NCBI RefSeq assembly: GCF_964031045.1
Contig: NZ_OZ034994.1
Coordinates: forward strand, 186,001 to 250,000
Direction of reading: 5' to 3'
Source of the DNA: Spiroplasma endosymbiont of Aspidapion aeneum
Lineage (GTDB): Bacteria > Bacillota_I > Bacilli_A > Mycoplasmatales > Mycoplasmataceae
Length of the DNA stretch: 64,000 nucleotides
Shown: positions 45,113 through 57,008 of the stretch, in pieces
How positions within the stretch are numbered: position 1 is the first letter of the stretch
How the letters are laid out: every line of letters begins with the position of its first letter
The notes under the pieces: model-generated
Database searches by the model: none
What the model was told of the DNA's origin: nothing
Seen by the model: the letters and a program-made list of their open reading frames with translations, nothing else
Made by a program: the position numbers and the translations under genes

Positions 45113-46471
45113 ATGAAAACAATAGTAATTGGAACAAACCACGCAGGAACAACTGCAATTAGAACATTAAGAAGACTTGACCCTAAGATGGAAGTTGTCA
45201 CATATGATAGAAATGACTCAATTTCATTTCTTGGGTGTGGAATTGCACTATGGGTTCAGGGGGAAGTAAAAGATCCAAAGGGTCTGTTCTATGCAACACC
45301 AGAACTTTTAGCAAAAGAGGGAATCTCTGTTAATATGCAATATGAATGAACAAAAATAGATTCAAAGGCTAAAAAAGTCTGATTTAAGGATATGGTAACA
45401 GGAAAAGAAAAAGAAGATACATATGATAAATTAATTGTTGCTACAGGAACATGACCAATTGAATTAAGTACACCTGGATTTAATTTAAAAGGGGTTCAAA
45501 TTTGTAAGAATTATGACCACGCACAAAAAATTAAAATTGCCAATGAAGATAAATCGATTAAAAATGTTGCAGTTATAGGCGCTGGATACATTGGTGTTGA
45601 ACTTGTTGATGCATTTGTAAAAGCTGGAAAAAATGTAACATTGGTAGATTTGGCTAATAGAATTATGCCCGCTTATTATGATGAAGACTTTACAAATGAT
45701 ATTGAAGAATCAATGAAGAATGCAAAAGTAAATATTCAACTTGGTAAAAGTGTAAAAGAATTTTGTGGAACATCAAAAGTTGATAGTATTACGCTAAGTG
45801 ATGATTCAAAACATAAGGTTGACTACGTTGTATTTTGTGCAGGTGTTGTTGCTCAAACTAAACATTTACAAGGTGTTGTTGATTTAGCTGAAAATGGAGC
45901 TGTTAAAACAAATGATTATTGTCAATCATCTAATAAAGACATTTATGCAATAGGTGACTGTTCACAAGTTCACAATAAAGCAACAGACTCACAATCACAG
46001 ATAGCTCTAGCAACAACAGCTGTTAGAACAGGAATTATAGCAGCGATGAATATTGTTAAAAATAATTCTTTACCACAAATGGGATTTGTTGGTTCAAACG
46101 GGATAGATGTTTTTGGTTGAAAAATGGCTGCAGCAGGATTATCCGAGGAAATGTGTAAAAGATTAAAAATTGATTATGAATGTAAATTTTTTGAAGATAA
46201 TGACAGACCAGAATTTATGTCAACTGTTGAGAAAGTTAAAATTAAATTAATATGGGAGAAAAAATCAAGAAGATTAATTGGAGCACAAATTTCAAGTAAA
46301 AATAATCACACTGAATCAATGTATCTTCTATCATATTTGATTCAAAAAGGTGTAACAATTGATGAAATACCACTAATTGATATATTCTTCCTTCCTCATT
46401 TTAATAAGCCATATAATTATATTACATTGGCAGCATTGGAAGTTTTAGGATTAAACTACTTTAAAAAATAA
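45113..46471 (+). CDS. nox: NADH oxidase (Nox, CoA-disulfide-reductase-like)
   Basis: FAD-dependent oxidase, probably water-forming, that re-oxidises NADH with O2 in the fermenting cell. It is 452 aa. The redox Cys is C42 in SFLGCGIALW; FAD motif MKTIVIGTNHAG; NAD motif GAGYIGVELVDAF; second FAD block IYAIGDCSQV. An ATG follows AAGAGG. A typical mollicute metabolic enzyme; the uxa and rha routes also produce or use NADH. Confidence 0.93.
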
Positions 46472-46480
46472 ATATATTTT

Positions 46481-46513
46481 AAAAAAACCTGATAAGGTTT
46501 TTTTTTTTTTTTC
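46481..46513 (+). terminator. Terminator after nox
   Basis: Short stem aaaaaacct/aggtttttt with a 4-nt loop and a run of about 13 T residues. Confidence 0.8.
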
Positions 46514-47363
46514 AAAAAATATAATTTTATTTAATCTCAGTTAAAATAAAAAATTATATTATGTTTAATATTTTTAACATAATAAATATAAAGAATAGTA
46601 AGTGAAATATCTTAGTAAGTAACATAAATGTAATTTTCTTAAAATTATTTTTAACAAAGATTAAGATCAAGGTGCTTATCTAAAATATATAATGACCCAT
46701 ATAGAAATATCATAAATGATGTATAGATTATAAAATGCATTTTAAAACAACTTTTAAAAATAACAAAAATAAATTTTGAAATATAAAATTAGTAAATGGC
46801 AAAGGTAACCCTAAGGGGAGGAAATAAAAAAATAATTATACTGACAAACAATTAAATACAAATCTTACAAGAAAAATACTTTGAGATATAAATAATTATG
46901 CTGAGGAAAACAATTTATAACTATTAATAATATATATAAATTTACAAAACCAATAAATATTTATGTTCCGCCTCTAATTTTATATAGGTTGGAATATTAT
47001 TATCAATACAGATAAATACTTAGCAAATGATGTAATTGCCACTATTTAAATTATGAATTTTTTGCATTCTAACATCAAAAATTTTTACAATTAAAAACAT
47101 AATCTATATATGTGATGAATTAAAATAATTTTTAGATATTTGTTAATGATCAGATAAATATTATTTACTATTTTAAAAAAATAGTATAGTCTTGTTCGTG
47201 AGTGATTTTCAAAAATAAAGTGTCATTTTTATAACAATTGATTTTAAATTTATAAAAAATATTTGTATATCTTTAAAATATATTAATGTGGTTTTTTAAT
47301 CTTATTTTTTAAAAAATGAAATAATTAATCTTATAATGTGTTAAAATTACATAGTAATTAATT
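46512..47363. other. Decayed spacer with solitary IS end
   Basis: About 850 nt. At 46795-46827 is the solitary IS end. Short open stretches after it (near 46840-46920 and 46935-47010) look like remnants of coding sequence with TGA as Trp, but none has a start, a useful length or a recognisable product. I call it a graveyard of mobile DNA rather than a gene. Confidence 0.55.
46795..46827 (+). repeat. Solitary copy of the IS left end
   Basis: 33 nt identical to 17138-17170, the left end of the IS3 element at 17140. No transposase or right end follows. Confidence 0.85.
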
Positions 47364-48038
47364 ATGAGCAATATATATTTATTAAGAGTTTTTATTATTC
47401 CCCTAGTTATAGTGCTCGGAATTTTTTTCATGCCTTGAGTTAACATAAGTCAAGGAAATATTGGAATAAGAGAATTCGATAGATCTCCGCAAAACATCAC
47501 AATTATTGTAATAAATTTAGTTGGAACACTACTTTATATTATTTTAACGCTTTTATACACATTTATTATAAAGAAAAAAATGCCAATTATTGGCCTTATG
47601 TCAATTTTTTTTCTTATGGTTTCAATTAGCGCTGGGGGAGCATATGGAGCAACATTTTTATATTATCAATCCTCACTATTTAATTATTTAATTTTATTTT
47701 TAACAATACTTTTGAGTCTAGTAGAAATTATATTGACATCTTTGCTTTTGTTATTTGACATCTTTGATGAAAAAATAAAAAATTTAAATTTATCTTCACA
47801 ACATTATGAATATTCTAATTTAGCGCAAGAAAACAATAATATATATATGGGTCATAGCGAAAAAGAAGATGTTGAGAAAGATGGTGTTAATACAGATGAC
47901 GCTTTTGCACTTAAAAATAAAGTTAATAAAATGCAAGAAGGATTGAAAAAAACTACAATAGAAATGATTACTGAGATTAATGAAACTGGGGAGTTTGCGG
48001 GATTGGCAATCAATGATCTTCCAGCTAATGATAATTAA
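47364..48038 (+). CDS. Four-helix membrane protein with acidic tail
   Basis: A 224-aa protein. About four hydrophobic helices (residues ~5-24, 45-68, 73-95, 100-128) are followed by a ~95-residue hydrophilic, acidic C-terminus with a coiled-coil-like stretch (LKNKVNKMQEGLKKT). No motif is recognised. It is followed after 34 nt by another membrane protein in the same direction, probably one operon. Function unknown. Confidence 0.7.
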
Positions 48039-48072
48039 TTATTTTCTCAAATAAGCGAAAAAGGTAACTAAA

Positions 48073-48948
48073 ATGAATTCAACTGTTGATATTAAAATCA
48101 AGCAAGGTAGAAGCAAAAAAAAGATTAAGAAAGAAAAACCATTAACAACTAAAAAAATTTATGGTTTTTTTAACCCAGCCAGATTAACATCAAGTATTTT
48201 TATTCTGATATTTAGAATATTGATTTTATCAGCATTTGTGTTTTTTTCAGTTGCATTTCTTACAATATTATTTTATGATAAAAGTTACCAACAAGTTATT
48301 TATTTAATCTTAAATTTAACATTTCAAAAATCAATTGATTTATTTTTGAGAGATATAATATATTATCTATCATTAATATTGATATGATTTATATCTATGT
48401 TCTTTTGATTATTTAAGTTTGCCATTCCATTTTTAAATAATAGAACATATAAGGAGACATTACGTTTAGCATGAAAAATGATTTACTGATCTGTTCCATT
48501 TATGCTTATTCCCGTTATTGTCTGAATATGTTTTATGTACTTTGTGAATATTAATAGTATTAATTGAAATAAGGATGTTAAAACACAAGTTTATGGATCT
48601 TTCAATTATATAAAAAATAATTACGTTCCAGAAAATTATTTATTTATTTGATTATTAGCGATTGAAGGTATACCTTTAATTTTCTCGGCTTGATTATTTG
48701 TGGAATCATTGCTAATAAGCAAGGGAATAATTGATCTTACTGGGGTTAGAAAAGTTTCTGCAAAAAATAAACCTCTTTTTGAAAGAGTAATAGATAGTGA
48801 AATTGAATTCGGCATAGATTTTGATAAAGAGGATATTAAGCGGAGACATTTGGAATTAGAAAAATCAGATAATCAACAACAAAACGATAATCAACAACAA
48901 AACGATAATCAACAACAGATTGATAATCAAGGTTCAGCCGAAACATAA
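48073..48948 (+). CDS. Membrane protein with Asn/Gln repeat tail
   Basis: A 291-aa protein: a basic N-terminus, about four hydrophobic segments (near residues 40-70, 95-120, 132-158, 190-220), then a hydrophilic tail ending in three copies of DNQQQ(N/I). The tail is encoded by an 18-nt tandem repeat. AAAGGTAA precedes the ATG. No family recognised; probable partner of the preceding membrane protein. Confidence 0.7.
48868..48921 (+). repeat. Three-copy 18-nt tandem repeat inside a gene
   Basis: The unit gataatcaacaacaaaac occurs three times in phase, the third copy with a substitution at its end. It codes for DNQQQN and could vary in copy number without shifting the frame. Confidence 0.9.
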
Positions 48949-49020
48949 GTACCATTTAATTACAAATACCAAATAACTTAAGTGCAATAAAAATTTATTT
49001 TTAAAACAGGGGGGGATAGA

Positions 49021-49689
49021 GTGAAATCAATAAGATATTTAAATTATAAAGGTGATAAAATTCCCTATGAAATATCCTTCAAAAAACAACAAAATATTAT
49101 TCTAAAACTTCAACAAGACAGAATAGTTATTTCTGCTCCATTTGATGTTGAGGATTGACAAATAGAACGTTTTATATATACATATATTGTTAAAATTATT
49201 AAATTTTGAGAAGAACATAAATTAAGAGATAACTATAAAATTGATTTAATTGACGGTCATATAAAAATTTTAGGTATTAAAACACCAGCTAATTTTATTA
49301 CTCAAGGAAACCCTAATAAAAATAAATTAGAGTTTAAGATTTATGAAGATCAAAAAGAAACTATAAAAAAAATGTATTCTAAAATGAGTTTAATGTACTA
49401 TTCGTTATTTGAGAGCAGAGTTAAAATATATAGTAAAGAAATGGAAGTTATTCCTAAAAATATTTTTGTAAGAAACCTAAGGGGTAAATGGGGTGTTTGT
49501 TTTTCAAATGAGAGCAGAGTTGGATTTAATATAGCTCTTATCCATTATCAGATTGAGGTTATTGATTCAGTTGTGGTTCATGAATTAGCACACTTGAAGC
49601 ATAAAAATCATTCGAGAGATTTCAAGAATTTTGTCTTAAATTATTATCCAGATTATAATAAATGACAAAAATCACTAAATGGTAAGTAA
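49021..49689 (+). CDS. YgjP-like metallopeptidase-fold protein (DUF45)
   Basis: A 222-aa protein of the YgjP/DUF45 family. The zinc motif is VVHELAHLKHKNHSRDF (H-E-x-x-H with a third His six residues on), preceded by RNLRGKWGVCFSNESRVGFNIALIH, the family's WGSC...I..N..L block. Members have been described as metalloproteases or as UTP pyrophosphatases; the activity here is open. GTG at 49021 is chosen as start since a GGGGGG stretch lies 6 nt upstream and no ATG is available. Confidence 0.85.
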
Positions 49690-49719
49690 AAAAGGCTATA
49701 ATGTTTATATGGGGTATTT

Positions 49720-50670
49720 ATGTCGTGAAAAAGGGATATAAAAAGATATGTTAATGATAATTCAAAAAACCTATTTAATGTAGATGGCAATTCTACATTA
49801 ATTTTTTGAAATAATTTTCACAGTAATAAGCCGGGAATTTATACTGAGGGGTTATTTTTGAAAGAGGTGAAAATATTATTTGACAAAATTGAAGCAATTT
49901 TAGCTTATAATCCTTGTCCAATAAAATTAAAGGAATATTCATTTAATTTTTCAAAGTATGGGTATATTGAAAATTTTAGAGGAATTGGGTTTAGCTATTT
50001 TAAAGAAACTTTTACAACTTTTAAAGAAAAAAAGGATTCATATAAAGCAGCTATTCTTGTTTATGCTTTAACAAAATATTCACATGCAACAATTGAAAAG
50101 TTTTATGAAGTTTATGGAAAAATGTTTGAAACTCAAAACCCTAATGATTATAATATTGTTAATTTATTTGAAACAATGAAAATGACAATGATAGAACAAA
50201 TGCAGAATATTATTGATGTTTTTATAATTAAAACTGAAAAAATAGAACTTTCTCCAAAAGCTGAAAATTATATTATTGAAGAGATTATAGATATTGGAGA
50301 TGATTTCACACTTCATTGAGCTAGAATGTTTAGAGAAATATTGGTCCTTGCCAATGAATCTATGTCTTTTGATCAAGAATTTGATTTCATTGCTAATAAA
50401 AAGAGAAATATCAATTGAAATGATATCGAAGAAGATAATTTTGATGAATTTTTTGAAAAAACTAAGACAATGGTTATTTCAAGTGAGTATGATGAAGCTC
50501 TTAAATATTTCAATCTTACTCGCCAATCAGAATATGATGAATTTAAAAAGGTGTATCGAAAGATAGCAAAGGCAATACATCCAGATGTTAATAAAGGGAA
50601 TCCTGATTTTGATATTGAGATGAAAAAAGTTAATTACTATAAAAGTATAATTGAAAAATATATGACATAG
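49720..50670 (+). CDS. Protein with C-terminal J-domain
   Basis: A 316-aa soluble protein. Residues 1-250 are helical and charged with no known domain. Residues ~255-316 form a J-domain with SSEYDEALKYFNLT, ...FKKVYRKIAKAIHPDVNKGNPDFD and the HPD motif. C-terminal J-domains of this kind recruit DnaK to a client bound by the N-terminal region. The third codon is TGA (Trp). GGGGTA lies before the ATG. It belongs to a run of genes (49.0-52.1 kb) of unknown role. The next gene is 13 nt downstream. Confidence 0.8.
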
Positions 50671-50683
50671 GCAGGGGAAGAAT

Positions 50684-51658
50684 ATGAAAGATAAGCACAC
50701 ATATAAAGAATATTTAGACACTTTCTTCAAGCCGGGGTTATATGAGGTTGTCATTTTAGAAATACATTATTCTTTTATAGAATATCAATGCCACAATGAG
50801 ATAAAGGAACTACTTGATTTTCTTAGAAATAATAAAAATTATTCTGAGGCAAGCATATTTTGTGAAAATAAAATTAATGATTTATTTAATGATGAACCTG
50901 ACTTTGATTTTTATGATGACCGCTTTCAATTTTGAGCAGACTCTAATTCGTTTTTAAAATTTATTAGTCAGATAAATATATGTGTGTATTTAAAAACTGA
51001 AACATATGGATTGTTTGACTCATCTCCCGTTAATGATTTAAAGACATTAAAAGATTTTTTTAAAATGCTAAGATCAGAATTTTTAAATGCTAGTACTGAA
51101 TTTTTTAAAGAAATGTGAATAAATTTTTCTTTATATCGAGATGATTATAGAACTATAGAAGGATATGACCATGTGTCAATGTTTATTTATCTTATGGAAA
51201 GAATAACGAATAAATTAGTTTTGAGGAAAAACTATAAAGGGGAAGAATCAAGACTAATTAAAGAATTGTATGATTTTATTGACTGGGCAATATGATCACA
51301 AGAATCACTAATAAATGAGTTGGGGTGAGATGAAGAAAACAATTGTCTTAAAGAAAAAAATAAACATGAAAATATAGAACAAACCAGTTTTTCTTTACAT
51401 TTTGACAACAATTACAATGAAAAAGAAATGTTTCAAATGATAAATAATTTTTTGCAATACAGCGATGCAATTATGTCAGCATATGAATTAGCAGTGGAAA
51501 AGATCTGCGAGGAATCTGATGTAGCTATAATGGGGGAACCTGAAAGAATGCTGATGTTAGATTCATTCGCAGATAACCATCGTAACAGAATAGAAGAATT
51601 ATCATTATATGAAGAAAAATGAATATATAATAGTTATTGTTCATTTTTGTCAAATTAA
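50684..51658 (+). CDS. Hypothetical protein next to the J-domain gene
   Basis: A 324-aa acidic, helical, soluble protein rich in Glu, Asn, Phe and Tyr. No motif, signal peptide or membrane segment is recognised. It starts 13 nt after the J-domain gene behind AGGGGAAG and could be the client or partner of that protein. Trp is TGA where seen. Function unknown. Confidence 0.65.
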
Positions 51659-51679
51659 CTCACATAGATAAGGGTGTAT

Positions 51680-52132
51680 ATGAAAAATAATAAACCAATT
51701 AAATTTTTGATTAATGAAGACTATAATATTTATTCTGTAGATAATTTAGATAAAGACATAAGCTTTGTCGATAATATGAAAAATCAACAGCAAATAGAAT
51801 TTAGATTTTTTAATGCCACAACACAGGTTTTTACAATTAAAAAAAATTTTATATCTTTTAGATTATCATTTTCAACTGGTATTTTAGATGTAACACTTAA
51901 AACAAGACAAAATTCATTATTTAAAAAAAATATACTTGATTATACAACAAAAACTAATTTATTAAAATATTCAGGACAAAATAATTTTGAATATTCAATC
52001 AATGGAATTGTAGAATTGGCTGAGAAGAAGGTTTTTGATAATAAGGCTATTTACTATTTAAGGTGTAAATATGTTGCAAAAAATTCATTAATAATTATTA
52101 ACAATGGCGATATTTATATTGACAAAATTTAA
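51680..52132 (+). CDS. Small hypothetical protein upstream of greA
   Basis: A 150-aa beta-rich soluble protein, no recognised domain. The ATG at 51680 lies 5 nt after AAGGG; a GTG two codons earlier overlaps that site and is rejected. Same direction as the genes on both sides, 21 nt after the preceding stop. Function unknown. Confidence 0.6.
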   Translation: MKNNKPIKFLINEDYNIYSVDNLDKDISFVDNMKNQQQIEFRFFNATTQVFTIKKNFISFRLSFSTGILDVTLKTRQNSLFKKNILDYTTKTNLLKYSGQNNFEYSINGIVELAEKKVFDNKAIYYLRCKYVAKNSLIIINNGDIYIDKI

Positions 52133-52150
52133 ATAAATATGATGTTAATT

Positions 52151-52179
52151 TTGATATAATTATATTATTGTATTATAGA
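52151..52179 (+). promoter_or_regulatory. Promoter of greA
   Basis: TTGATA (52151-52156), 17-nt spacer, TATAGA (52174-52179), about 15 nt before the greA ATG. Confidence 0.45.
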
Positions 52180-52194
52180 ATAAAGAGGTAAAAT

Positions 52195-52686
52195 ATGATT
52201 ATTAATGAAAATGAGGTTATTTTAACAAAACAGGGACTGAAAGACCTTGAGGATGAGTTAAAACATTTATTAGATGTGGTTAGGCCACAGGTTATTAATG
52301 AACTTGTTGAAGCAAGAGCACAAGGTGATCTATCTGAAAACGCTGATTATGATGCAGCTAGAAATAGACAAGCAGAAGTTGAGACAAAGATTAAGGAATT
52401 AGAAACTATAATTTCAAAAGCACAAGTTATAAATGATGAAAGCTCAAAAACTAAGGATAGGGTAAGAGAAGTTAAATTGGGTTCCACAGTAAAAATTCTT
52501 AATATCAAAAATAAAGATGAAATGGAAATTAAAATTGTGGGACAAATTGAAGCAGAACCATTTGAGGGAAAAATATCAAATGAATCACCAATTGCAAAAT
52601 CAATTATGGGGAGATTCCTAAATGAAGAAGTTGAAATTAAGGGGATAAAGACTCCCTATACTGTTAGAATTATCGAAATAAAATAG
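52195..52686 (+). CDS. greA: Transcription elongation factor GreA
   Basis: Rescues stalled RNA polymerase by stimulating transcript cleavage. It is 163 aa: an N-terminal coiled coil with the acidic tip (DLSENADYDAARNRQAEVE) and a C-terminal FKBP-like domain (VREVKLGSTVKILNI...SPIAKSIMGR). GAGGTAAAAT precedes the ATG. A clear terminator follows. Confidence 0.96.
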   Translation: MIINENEVILTKQGLKDLEDELKHLLDVVRPQVINELVEARAQGDLSENADYDAARNRQAEVETKIKELETIISKAQVINDESSKTKDRVREVKLGSTVKILNIKNKDEMEIKIVGQIEAEPFEGKISNESPIAKSIMGRFLNEEVEIKGIKTPYTVRIIEIK

Positions 52687-52702
52687 AGATATTATTTATA
52701 AT

Positions 52703-52730
52703 AAAAAAACTCCTCAATGGAGTTTTTTTA
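52703..52730. terminator. Terminator between greA and the convergent P-type ATPase
   Basis: Stem aaaaaaactcc/ggagttttttt with a 5-nt loop; A and T runs make it work in both directions for two convergent genes. Confidence 0.87.
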
Positions 52731-52742
52731 TTTGAGGATACT

Positions 52743-55394
52743 CTATATTCAATCCTTAAAAAATTGCTTATAAAGTTGTTTAAAACATTCCTGTAAAATT
52801 ATTGCTGTTGGTACTAAACATAAGAGCACAATGACTGTTTTGCTTGTTGGTATTGCATAATCAGTCCCATTAACAAGGCTTAAAATGTAAACCATAATTA
52901 ATGAAAAAAAGAAAAAAGTCATTAAGAAAGTAAAGTATTTAATTGAGGGAAATGTTTTTATAAATGTTAGGTCCGCGCTGCGTAATGTTATAATCATTAA
53001 CATATGGGTTGTTATACACTCAATAAAAAATGAAGTTTGAAACATATCTAACTTATGATCATTTGTTATCATTATTGTTCCTGGGTCAAAATATCCAAGA
53101 CCATATCCCATTATAAAGAAGTTTGAAAGACTTATTATTGTTGCGCCAATACCATTCCATATTGCAAATGGTATAACCATTTTTGTATTTCAAATTATTG
53201 GTTTTTTTGTTCATTTCTTATCAACTCTATCAAATACAAATAATAGGTTAACAAAATCAAAAATAAGATTTTGAAGTATTAATTGTAAAGGTGTTGCAAC
53301 AGGAAATTTAAATATTATTGTTGATAATATAAGTGTTAGTAAGAGACCAACATTACTGGCTATAGTAATCTTAATGTATTTAAGAGTATTTGCAAATATC
53401 TCTCTACCTCTAATGAAAGCATTCTCCAATACGCCTAGGTCTTTTTCTAATAAAATAATTGGTGCAACTGACTTTGTTAGAGGTGTTGCATTATTTACAG
53501 ATATCCCAACATTTGCAGAACTAATAACCATAGCATCATTTATTCCATCACCCATAAATGCAACATTATTTATTTTATCCTTTAGTTTTTCTACAATTTT
53601 TGCCTTGTCATATGGTGTTAGTTTTACAAATAAATTATGATTATTAATGACATCGATTCACTCATCTTCATTTAACTCATTAAGTTCTTTTCCTGTTATA
53701 GCTCTTGGATTCCTTATTTCTAAATTACGTGCGAGATTTTCTGTTATCTCTTTAGCATCTCCTGATAATACTTTTAAATCAATATTATGTTCATATAATT
53801 TTTGTATTATTTCTTTGGTATTTTCTTTAATTTTTTCAAAAAACATTATTATTCCTTCGAATATAAGATTATCTTCGCTATATGTCTTTGTTTCTTTAGA
53901 GGCAATCGCGATTGTTCTATAACCCTTACTTGAAAGATTTGCTATATCTTCATATATCTTATCAATGTGCTTTTGTGATAATTCTTCAACCTTACCTTTT
54001 GTTCTAACAAATTTTGATATATTCAATAATTCCTCAATTGAACCCTTTGTTATTTGATAACTTTTAGTTTTCTTTTTGGCTAACACACCAGTAAGTCTTT
54101 TTTCAAATTTAAATTCAATATCATCAAGAAATTCATATTCGAGTTTATCAGCTCAATTATCAGGTATTTTTTGTATAATTGCGCTATCTATTTTATTACT
54201 ATGATTTTTCTGAAAGAACGAACTCACAAACATAATATCTTTAAGATGGTCCGTTTCATTACCATCAAAATCCTTAAACCCATCTAATTCAACCTCATCA
54301 ACAGTAAGTGTACCCGTCTTATCTGTACATAATATATCCACACCTCCTAGGTTTTGAACAACTGATAAATCCTTAATTACTATATTCTCTTTTGCCATTT
54401 TTCTTGCTCCAACAACAAGATTGGAAGAAACTATCGCCGGTAATGATTCTGGAATTAAACCCACTGCCACTGATATAGAAAATATAAACGCTTCTACTCA
54501 TAAATTAGTTTTGATACCACTAATTATACAAATTAATGGAGTACATATGCCAATTATTGCTATCAATATGAATATTATATTTTTCATACCATGTTCAAAA
54601 CTTGATGCTTCTTTTTTATTTTTGTCTTTTGCTAAAAAACTTGTTGCATAATTATCAAATCCAACATTAACAACTAATGCTAAACATGAACCAGATTCTA
54701 TTGTAGCTTGTGAAAATAATATGTTTTCTAATTCAATTGTATCAGACCTATTGTTTGTATATTTTTTGTATATTGGATCAGATTCTCCTGTAAGGGATGA
54801 TTCATTAACAACTAAATCATCCATTCAAATTATTTTGCAATCAGCAGGAACAACATCTCCACCATTAAGATATACTATATCCCCAACCACGATATCTGTT
54901 TCCAATATTGAAATAATGTCTTCTCTTATATTTGCTGGATTAATTTTACTAGTAATATCAATATTTTTTTTATAGACAAAGTATTTATTTTCTACAAGTT
55001 TATGAAGATTTATACTTGACTTATATGCTTTATAATCTTGTATATGGTTAACAACGCCAGCTAGGAGAACCATAAGATAAACAATTCCAGCTGAAAATAA
55101 TGATAAGAATGATTTATCATAAAAGAAGTATAATAATAATTCAATTGTTGCAATAGTAAGTAATAGAATATTAAATGGTGATATAAGAATCTCAATAACT
55201 TTATATCAGTGACTAAACTTACGGATAGTTAGTTCGTTTTTTCCGTAAGATGCTTGAAATTTCTTTCTATCTTCTTCTTTTATTCCCAACCTTTCTTCTT
55301 CTAAAAAATCATTCTTTACGTTATTTGCAACATTTAGTAAATATTCAGTATTTTTATACTTAATTTTTTTTGTTTGTTTTTCATTAATTTTCAT
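52743..55394 (-). CDS. P-type cation-transporting ATPase, MgtA-like
   Basis: An 883-aa P-type ATPase. N-terminal cation-ATPase domain, actuator motif ESSLTGES, phosphorylation motif CDKTGTLT, hinge MGDGINDA. The helix-4 motif is PESLPAIVSS, and C-terminal segments (LQLILQNLIFDFVNLLF...DPGTIMITNDHK...FQTSFFIECITTHMLMI) match the MgtA/MgtB magnesium transporters better than calcium pumps. The best start is the ATG at 55394, divergent from rsmI with 59 nt between. TGA is Trp, including the second-last codon. Confidence 0.88.
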
Positions 55395-55453
55395 AATTAT
55401 ATTATATAGTAAACTATCATAAATTATGTAGAAAATAAATATATAATATAAAT

Positions 55454-56341
55454 ATGGAAAATATTTATATTCAAAAAACTTACAAAAATAATAAAGCAAC
55501 TATTTTTTTACTACCAACACCAATAGGGAATTTAGAAGATATATCTGCAAATTTTATAGGTGTTGTCAATGAGATTGATTTATTGTATTGTGAAGACACA
55601 AGAAAAACAAATTATTTATTAAAATATCTAAATATTAAGAAGCCAACAATAAGCTTTCATAAGTTTAATGAACAAAAAAGAAAAAGTGAAATTATAAATG
55701 CTATTGAAAAGAATTTAAAAATCGGTATTTGTTCTGATGCAGGTATGCCAGGTATTTGTGATCCGGGTATATTTTTGTTAAATGATCTTTTAGAGGGTGA
55801 AGATTTTAATTTAACGATAATATCACCTGGAAGTGCATTTTTAGGGTCTTTATTGATTAGCGGTTTATATAATGATTATTTTACTTTTCTTGGATTTTTG
55901 CCAAAAAAAGAACAACAAATTGAAAGATTGTTGAAGGATTTTGCCAATAAAAAATCAGTTATTGTTTTTTATGAATCAATCCATAGAATAGAAAAAACAA
56001 TGTTATTTTTAAAAAGTATTCTATCAAAGGAGACAAGAATTACCGTTGTTAGAGAACTCACAAAAATTAATGAGGAAATCGTAAGAGGAAAAATAAGATA
56101 TGTTTCTGATTATATTAGTAGCGAAAGCTATGTAAAAAAGGGGGAAATATGTGTTGTCCTCGATAAAAATATTTGTTTTGGAAACGATATTAACATATCT
56201 GATGATTATATATTATTGGAGTTAAATAACATTATTGCTAAAAAAAACAATACAAAAGATGCAATTTTGTATATTTGCAACAAATATAATAAAAAGAAAA
56301 ATTGATTGTATAATTTATATGAAAAACAAAAAAATAAATAG
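55454..56341 (+). CDS. rsmI: 16S rRNA (cytidine-1402-2'-O)-methyltransferase
   Basis: SAM-dependent methyltransferase of the tetrapyrrole-methylase fold. It is 295 aa: LLPTPIGNLEDIS (the family's TPIGNLxD), CEDTRKT, ICSDAGMPGICDPG, SPGSAFLGSLLISGL and FLGFLPKK. The C-terminal residues NWLYNLYEKQKNK are reached only if the TGA at 56303 is Trp. It is divergent from the P-type ATPase gene. Confidence 0.95.
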
Positions 56342-56358
56342 AAAGTGGAAAAGTAAAT

Positions 56359-56889
56359 ATGAATAATAAATGTAATAGATGTCTTAAGGAATCAAACACT
56401 ATTAGAAATATATATTTTGCAGATAAGACATTTAATTTTAGATTTTCTAATATAAAAGAGGTTGACAATTACCGAGAATATTATATTTGTAAAATATGTA
56501 GTATAAAATTAAACAATTATTTCAACCCACTTCTTATTTATATTAAATTAATATTATATCTATTCTTTGCAAGTGCTTTAGCTTTTTTTGCTGTTTCTAT
56601 CTATTTATTTGATGCCTATGGATTATTATCATTTATTTGACTTTCATTTGTTTGATTATTTTTAAGCGGCCTTATTTTGCCAATAAGCCCCGTTCATAAA
56701 CACAAATATTATCAATCAAAATGAAATGCAAACAAACTCTATATTTGGTATAAGAGTCAAAATTTTGATAATTTTGATAAATTATCTAATAAGAATAAGC
56801 AAATTTGAACTAAAAAAGAATTTGATATTATTTACCTAGCAGATTATATTTGTCATTCTAATATAAATACAATTGACCCTTTTGAGTAA
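56359..56889 (+). CDS. Membrane protein with N-terminal Cys pairs
   Basis: A 176-aa protein. Two Cys pairs (CNRC near residue 5 and CKIC near residue 44) look like a zinc-binding site, followed by two hydrophobic helices (residues ~55-78 and 83-105) and a hydrophilic tail ending in DPFE. It starts 17 nt after rsmI, with AAAGTGGAAAAG before the ATG. Family not recognised. Confidence 0.65.
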
Positions 56890-56902
56890 AATAGGCAAAA
56901 AA

Positions 56903-56929
56903 ATGAACTTATTAATAAGTTCATATTTC
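56903..56929. terminator. Terminator hairpin after the Cys-pair membrane protein
   Basis: 9-bp perfect stem (atgaactta/taagttcat) with a 4-nt loop, followed by att/ttc rich DNA rather than a clean T run. Confidence 0.55.
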
Positions 56930-57008
56930 AATCTTTTATTTACATGTATTCAAGCAATGGTATATTAAGTTTACATTGGTGTATTTAAAATGATTGAGTA
57001 ATTGATAT

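Noticed and set aside
46840-47010. Small genes in the spacer after nox
   Set aside because: Short open stretches without start codon, ribosome binding site or recognisable product; treated as remnants.
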